This document shows positions 6,290 to 8,455 of a stretch of DNA of 8,455 nucleotides, piece by piece; position 1 is the stretch's first letter, and each line of letters opens with the position of its first letter. Location: assembly GCA_003133425.1 (NCBI GenBank), contig PKXI01000224.1:1-8455 (forward strand), read 5' to 3'. The position numbers and the translations under genes were made by a program. The stretch is from Acidobacteriaceae bacterium. Its GTDB lineage: Bacteria; Acidobacteriota; Terriglobia; Terriglobales; Acidobacteriaceae. The notes beneath the pieces were generated by a model. It was not told where the DNA came from. It saw nothing but the letters and a program-made list of their open reading frames with translations, and did not search any database.

Positions 6290-6334
6290 CTTGACACGAG
6301 TCCCATATCCTGAGAAGCTTTATCTATAGTCAAG
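6290..6334 (+). promoter_or_regulatory. Putative promoter/operator region of the IclR gene
   Basis: A perfect TTGACA (6291-6296) lies 58 bp before the IclR start codon. The only TATAAT-like boxes are too far downstream: TATCTA at 6321-6326 with a 24-bp gap, and TATAGT at 6325-6330 with a 28-bp gap. CTTGAC (6290-6295) and GTCAAG (6329-6334) form an inverted repeat 33 bp apart that could hold half-sites for autoregulation. Both readings are inference. Confidence 0.3.
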
Positions 6335-6354
6335 AAGCGAAACGGAGAACCGAA

Positions 6355-7167
6355 ATGCGAGACGCTGCACCGCAAGGAACCTATAAAGTCCAAGCTCTCG
6401 ACAGAGCCTTTGCCGTGCTAGATCTGCTTGCGGAGAGCGAAACTCCTCTGGGGTTGGCGCAAGTTGCCTCCTCACTTCAATTGCACAAGAGTACCGCGCA
6501 CCGGTTTCTGATGGTTCTTGAGCGGCACCGCATGGTAGAGCGCACTACGAGCGGCAAGTTTCGGCTCGGCCTGCGGCTATTCGACTTCGGCAATCGGGCA
6601 ATAGAGCAATATGATTTGCGCGATCGCGCCCAGCCGCATCTTCGCCGCCTGGTGGCGGAGACCGAGGAGACCGCGCACCTCTGTGTTCTTGAGGCGTCGC
6701 GAGTGATTTATATCGACAAGATTGAGCCGGCGCGATCGGTGCGGATGATCACGCGCGTTGGGGCCAGCAACCCTGTGCATTGCACTTCAGTAGGGAAGGC
6801 GATACTTGCATTCCTGCCCGAAGAGCGGGCTAATGAAGTTGTGAAACGGATTCGCTTTGAGCGTTTTACCCATCGCACCATTGCCACCGCAGAAGCGCTG
6901 CGAACAGAGATGGAGAAAACGCGTCGCCGCGGATACGCCGTGGACGACGAAGAGTTTGAAGAAGGCCTGCGCTGCATTGCTGTACCGGTGCTGGATGCGC
7001 AGCGCCAACCGGTAGCGGCGGTGAGCGTCTCCGGCCCTTCGTTTCGTGTGACGGCGCAGAAGCTGCCTTCCATTGCCAATCATCTACTGCAATGCGTACG
7101 AGGCATCTCGGTAGATATGGGTTATATCTCTTCCGGGCGCGCACCCCGGGCAGCCTGGTCCGCGTAG
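6355..7167 (+). CDS. IclR-family transcriptional regulator (KdgR-like)
   Basis: This 270-residue DNA-binding regulator has an N-terminal winged helix-turn-helix (about 11-72, with the recognition helix around LHKSTAHRFLMVLERH, 43-58) and a C-terminal IclR effector-binding domain (about 84-255). GASNPVHCTSVGKAILAFLP (136-155) and the EEGLRCIAVPV segment (202-212) are classic IclR effector-domain landmarks. Length is usual for the family. The ATG at 6355 has GGAG 7 nt upstream. Many IclR proteins (KdgR and relatives) respond to KDG or aromatic acids. The mannonate oxidoreductase and KDG-kinase-like genes nearby make a hexuronate role plausible, though they are 3-5 kb away with unrelated genes between. 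I saw no copy of the enterobacterial KdgR box in the window. The basic tail GRAPRAAWSA after residue 260 is probably unstructured. Confidence 0.9.
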   Translation: MRDAAPQGTYKVQALDRAFAVLDLLAESETPLGLAQVASSLQLHKSTAHRFLMVLERHRMVERTTSGKFRLGLRLFDFGNRAIEQYDLRDRAQPHLRRLVAETEETAHLCVLEASRVIYIDKIEPARSVRMITRVGASNPVHCTSVGKAILAFLPEERANEVVKRIRFERFTHRTIATAEALRTEMEKTRRRGYAVDDEEFEEGLRCIAVPVLDAQRQPVAAVSVSGPSFRVTAQKLPSIANHLLQCVRGISVDMGYISSGRAPRAAWSA

Positions 7168-7185
7168 GACAGTTTCAAACTGACC
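7167..7185. repeat. 19-bp dyad at the IclR stop codon
   Basis: CAGTTT-C-AAACTG (7170-7182) is a perfect 13-bp palindrome about one base. After one A/A mismatch it extends to GG/CC at 7167-7168 and 7184-7185. With a 1-nt centre it suits a protein-binding site better than an RNA hairpin. The outermost G is the last base of the IclR stop codon. Confidence 0.35.
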
Positions 7186-7427
7186 GGTACATGGGCACCA
7201 AATTGCGATTCCGCCCTGGCTGCGAAACGATTGAAAATGTCGAGTGCGGGGCGGGTCCCAAAGCCTAATCTTTCTGTTAAACTTGTTTACGTACCAAGGC
7301 AAAATCGAATCGCGTAAGTAAGGGTTCGAATGAACCTGGGACCAACAAGCCAGTGGAACGAATGCATGCGCATAAAGGGTGCAATCCAGTTCGCGGGCGA
7401 AGTTGGTGAGTAATAGACGTTGTATTA

Positions 7428-7504
<77 letters not shown>

Positions 7505-7563
7505 TACATTCCAAAGCACTTAGGATTGTTTGGCATACATAGTGACAGCATAGAAATCATCAA

Positions 7564-7585
7564 TTTCTCAAACTTTTCTCAAACT
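7564..7585. repeat. Tandem 11-bp direct repeat
   Basis: TTTCTCAAACT occurs twice back to back (7564-7574 and 7575-7585), followed by a degenerate echo, CCAATTTCAAAACC. The unit is about one helical turn, so a protein could meet both copies on the same DNA face. It lies 60 bp from the tRNA end. Confidence 0.7.
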
Positions 7586-7758
7586 CCAATTTCAAAACCA
7601 GACTATTTGAGTCAACCTGCCCTAGTGGGAGTGCGTTCGATCCGTTCGCAGCGCTCGCTTGCCGTGAGAGCCTACCGGCAGACACCCCCACACCCCCTAG
7701 AGGCCATCCGGCGAGGGTGGGGACGCATCCCCCTACAGATATGGAAATTAAATAGAAC

Positions 7759-7772
7759 TGGGGTATACCCCA
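7759..7772. repeat. Perfect 14-bp palindrome
   Basis: TGGGGTATACCCCA is fully self-complementary with no spacer, which suits a dimeric DNA-binding protein. It lies 140 bp upstream of the small orphan gene at 7912. Its G/C-tract layout is loosely like copper-repressor (CsoR-type) operators, but no such gene is in the window. Confidence 0.6.
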
Positions 7773-7911
7773 ATAACCTAGCGGTCAAATAGCTAGAGGA
7801 TTCCATATAGAAAATCGGTCAAGGCCGCATATTGAAATGCAACAGTTCTGTCCCACTTTTCCACCAGCGAGCGGCGTAGTATGTGTCCATACTCAAATTG
7901 AAAGGGACATA

Positions 7912-8172
7912 ATGGCGATCAAATACGGTTTAGCGGAGTATGACCGATACACTGGCATGATCGATGGGAACATCAACCTGCCAATGGATGGCGTTCAATC
8001 GGGGTTAGTGTATGAGTTCTTCCGTAGTGCGGGCGAGAACGGCTGGGAATTGTGCGCGGCATTCCCATGCGGGGTCAAAGGCATAAAGCGAGCGATTGAC
8101 ACCAAAGGTGAAGTGAGAGAATGCGAAGACCCCACGGAAGAGATTACGCTCATATTCAAGCATGTTGAATAG
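7912..8172 (+). CDS. Small orphan protein, possibly DUF4177-like
   Basis: This 86-residue soluble protein has no signal peptide or membrane segment. Its second half reads like DUF4177-type small proteins: a helix ending in NGWELCAAFP (about 42-51), then a charged loop and a final strand ITLIFKH (78-84). In that family a GWEL-type turn is followed by a strand ending in I/L-F-K. The function of the family is unknown. The ATG at 7912 is supported by AAAGGGA at 7901-7907, with a short 4-nt gap. The frame opens earlier (7837), but that extension has no ribosome site of its own. It stands alone in the gene-poor DNA right of the tRNA, as small accessory or phage-island genes often do. Whether it is expressed is inferred from the start signals and the family-like motifs. 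Confidence 0.6.
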   Translation: MAIKYGLAEYDRYTGMIDGNINLPMDGVQSGLVYEFFRSAGENGWELCAAFPCGVKGIKRAIDTKGEVRECEDPTEEITLIFKHVE

Positions 8173-8309
8173 ACGCGGCCTGAACACGGCAAGCGAGCGC
8201 TCAAATATTCATCACATGGGAAGCCCTGGACAGACTCTCTAAAATAGGGGCTGAAATAGGTGTGAACTGTCCACCAGCGTCCACCTATGTATATAGAACA
8301 AAAAGGCTT

Positions 8310-8330
8310 GCGCTCATTCAGAATGTGCGC
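8310..8330. repeat. 21-bp imperfect dyad
   Basis: GCGCTCATTC (8310-8319) and GAATGTGCGC (8321-8330) are inverted copies with one mismatch, centred on A8320. A 1-nt centre favours a protein-binding site over a simple RNA hairpin. Confidence 0.55.
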
Positions 8331-8344
8331 TATCGTCTCTCTGT

Positions 8345-8409
8345 GCCCAGTCGGGCGCACCGCAACAGGTAACACCTTCCCAGTCGGGAACGAAGGTAAG
8401 CCAGTCGGC
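8345..8409. repeat. Three AGTC-loop mini-hairpins (CCAGTCGG repeats)
   Basis: CCAGTCGG occurs at 8347-8354, 8380-8387 and 8401-8408. Each copy is the tip of a small hairpin with the same AGTC loop but a different stem: GCCC/GGGC (8345-8356), TTCCC/GGGAA (8377-8390) and GCC/GGC (8400-8409). Starts are 33 and 21 bp apart, so this is not a CRISPR-type regular array. Confidence 0.65.
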
Positions 8410-8455
8410 AAGCCCGGATCAATCCAAAATCCAAAAAGTGGGGTAGCTGCCTTAG

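Larger units (their letters stand above)
7505..7911. other. Gene-free stretch downstream of tRNA-Asp
   Basis: I see no credible gene in these 407 bp. The first 130 bp are AT-rich compared with the rest of the window and contain a tandem 11-bp repeat. The middle part has G/C-tract dyads, such as TGCCG (7660-7664) with CGGCA (7676-7680) and GGGG (7719-7722) with CCCC (7729-7732). The end has a 14-bp palindrome. An open frame from a TTG at 7526 to 7792 has no spaced ribosome site and no recognisable composition. Confidence 0.6.
8173..8455. other. Non-coding, structure-rich right edge
   Basis: No gene is evident. The stretch contains several overlapping inverted repeats: AGCCC (8222-8226) with GGGCT (8248-8252), TGGACAG (8227-8233) with CTGTCCA (8267-8273), and ATAGGTG (8256-8262) with CACCTAT (8282-8288). 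A 21-bp imperfect dyad at 8310-8330 and three AGTC-loop mini-hairpins follow. It could be a structured RNA, an untranslated leader or recombination-site DNA. The window ends before this can be resolved. Confidence 0.5.

Noticed and set aside
7170..7182. KdgR box after the IclR gene
   Set aside because: The GTTTCAAAC palindrome has the half-sites in the wrong order and spacing compared with the known GAAAC...GTTTC KdgR pattern.
7323..7336. GGTTCGAATGAACC as a tRNA T-arm remnant
   Set aside because: It is a short dyad, GGTTC/GAACC with loop GAAT. It lacks the T-arm geometry, acceptor stem and any other cloverleaf part.
7526..7792. Possible 88-residue gene starting at TTG 7526
   Set aside because: AGGA directly abuts the start with no spacing, the protein shows no recognisable pattern, and it runs through repeats and palindromes.
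8345..8409. CRISPR-like array
   Set aside because: There are only three 8-bp copies at unequal distances (33 and 21 bp). The repeats are far too short, and no cas gene is visible.
7995..8411. Minus-strand open frame of 138 codons at the right edge
   Set aside because: It overlaps the better-supported small gene at 7912-8172, and its remainder crosses the structured repeats.

Overview
The window looks like chromosomal DNA of an acidobacterium (Acidobacteriota, Terriglobia/Acidobacteriaceae type). This rests on moderately high GC, the style of the encoded proteins, and protein variants I associate with that group: an SDR-type mannonate oxidoreductase, a roughly 360-residue PfkB sugar kinase, and an SCO protein with a CusF-like N-terminus. 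The assignment is by recollection, since no marker gene such as rRNA is present.

Layout. Positions 1-178 hold no gene, only a strong terminator hairpin. A minus-strand SDR oxidoreductase (179-1066, probable UxuB) is separated by a 300-bp divergent regulatory region from a plus-strand pair: a thiamine-binding-family protein (1367-1687) and an SCO/CusF-fusion lipoprotein (1701-2636). A PfkB-family kinase (2727-3809, probable KdgK) follows with its own putative promoter and ends at a 19-bp hairpin. Next come a small four-helix membrane protein (3922-4302) and, 3 nt later, an MsbA-like ABC exporter (4306-6192). An IclR-family regulator (6355-7167) and tRNA-Asp(GTC) (7428-7504) complete the conventional part. 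From the tRNA to the end of the window the DNA is gene-poor. It holds one orphan small ORF (7912-8172) and many dyads and short repeats, as expected at the edge of an integrated element.

How the genes may fit together. The SDR enzyme, the KDG-kinase-like protein and the IclR/KdgR-like regulator are consistent with breakdown of hexuronates (galacturonate or glucuronate) through mannonate and 2-keto-3-deoxygluconate. The isomerase and dehydratase steps are not in this window. The divergent region at 1067-1366 carries three good matches to the CRP half-site pattern TGTGA-N6-TCACA, which would suit carbon-source control. The SCO lipoprotein points to copper delivery in the periplasm. The ABC exporter and its small membrane partner probably form a separate two-gene unit.

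The most noteworthy non-coding signals are the CRP-like cluster and a set of three mini-hairpins near the right end. Those share an identical AGTC loop but have differing, still paired, stems. I see no clear complete novel system; the structured DNA right of the tRNA is the part that known features explain least.
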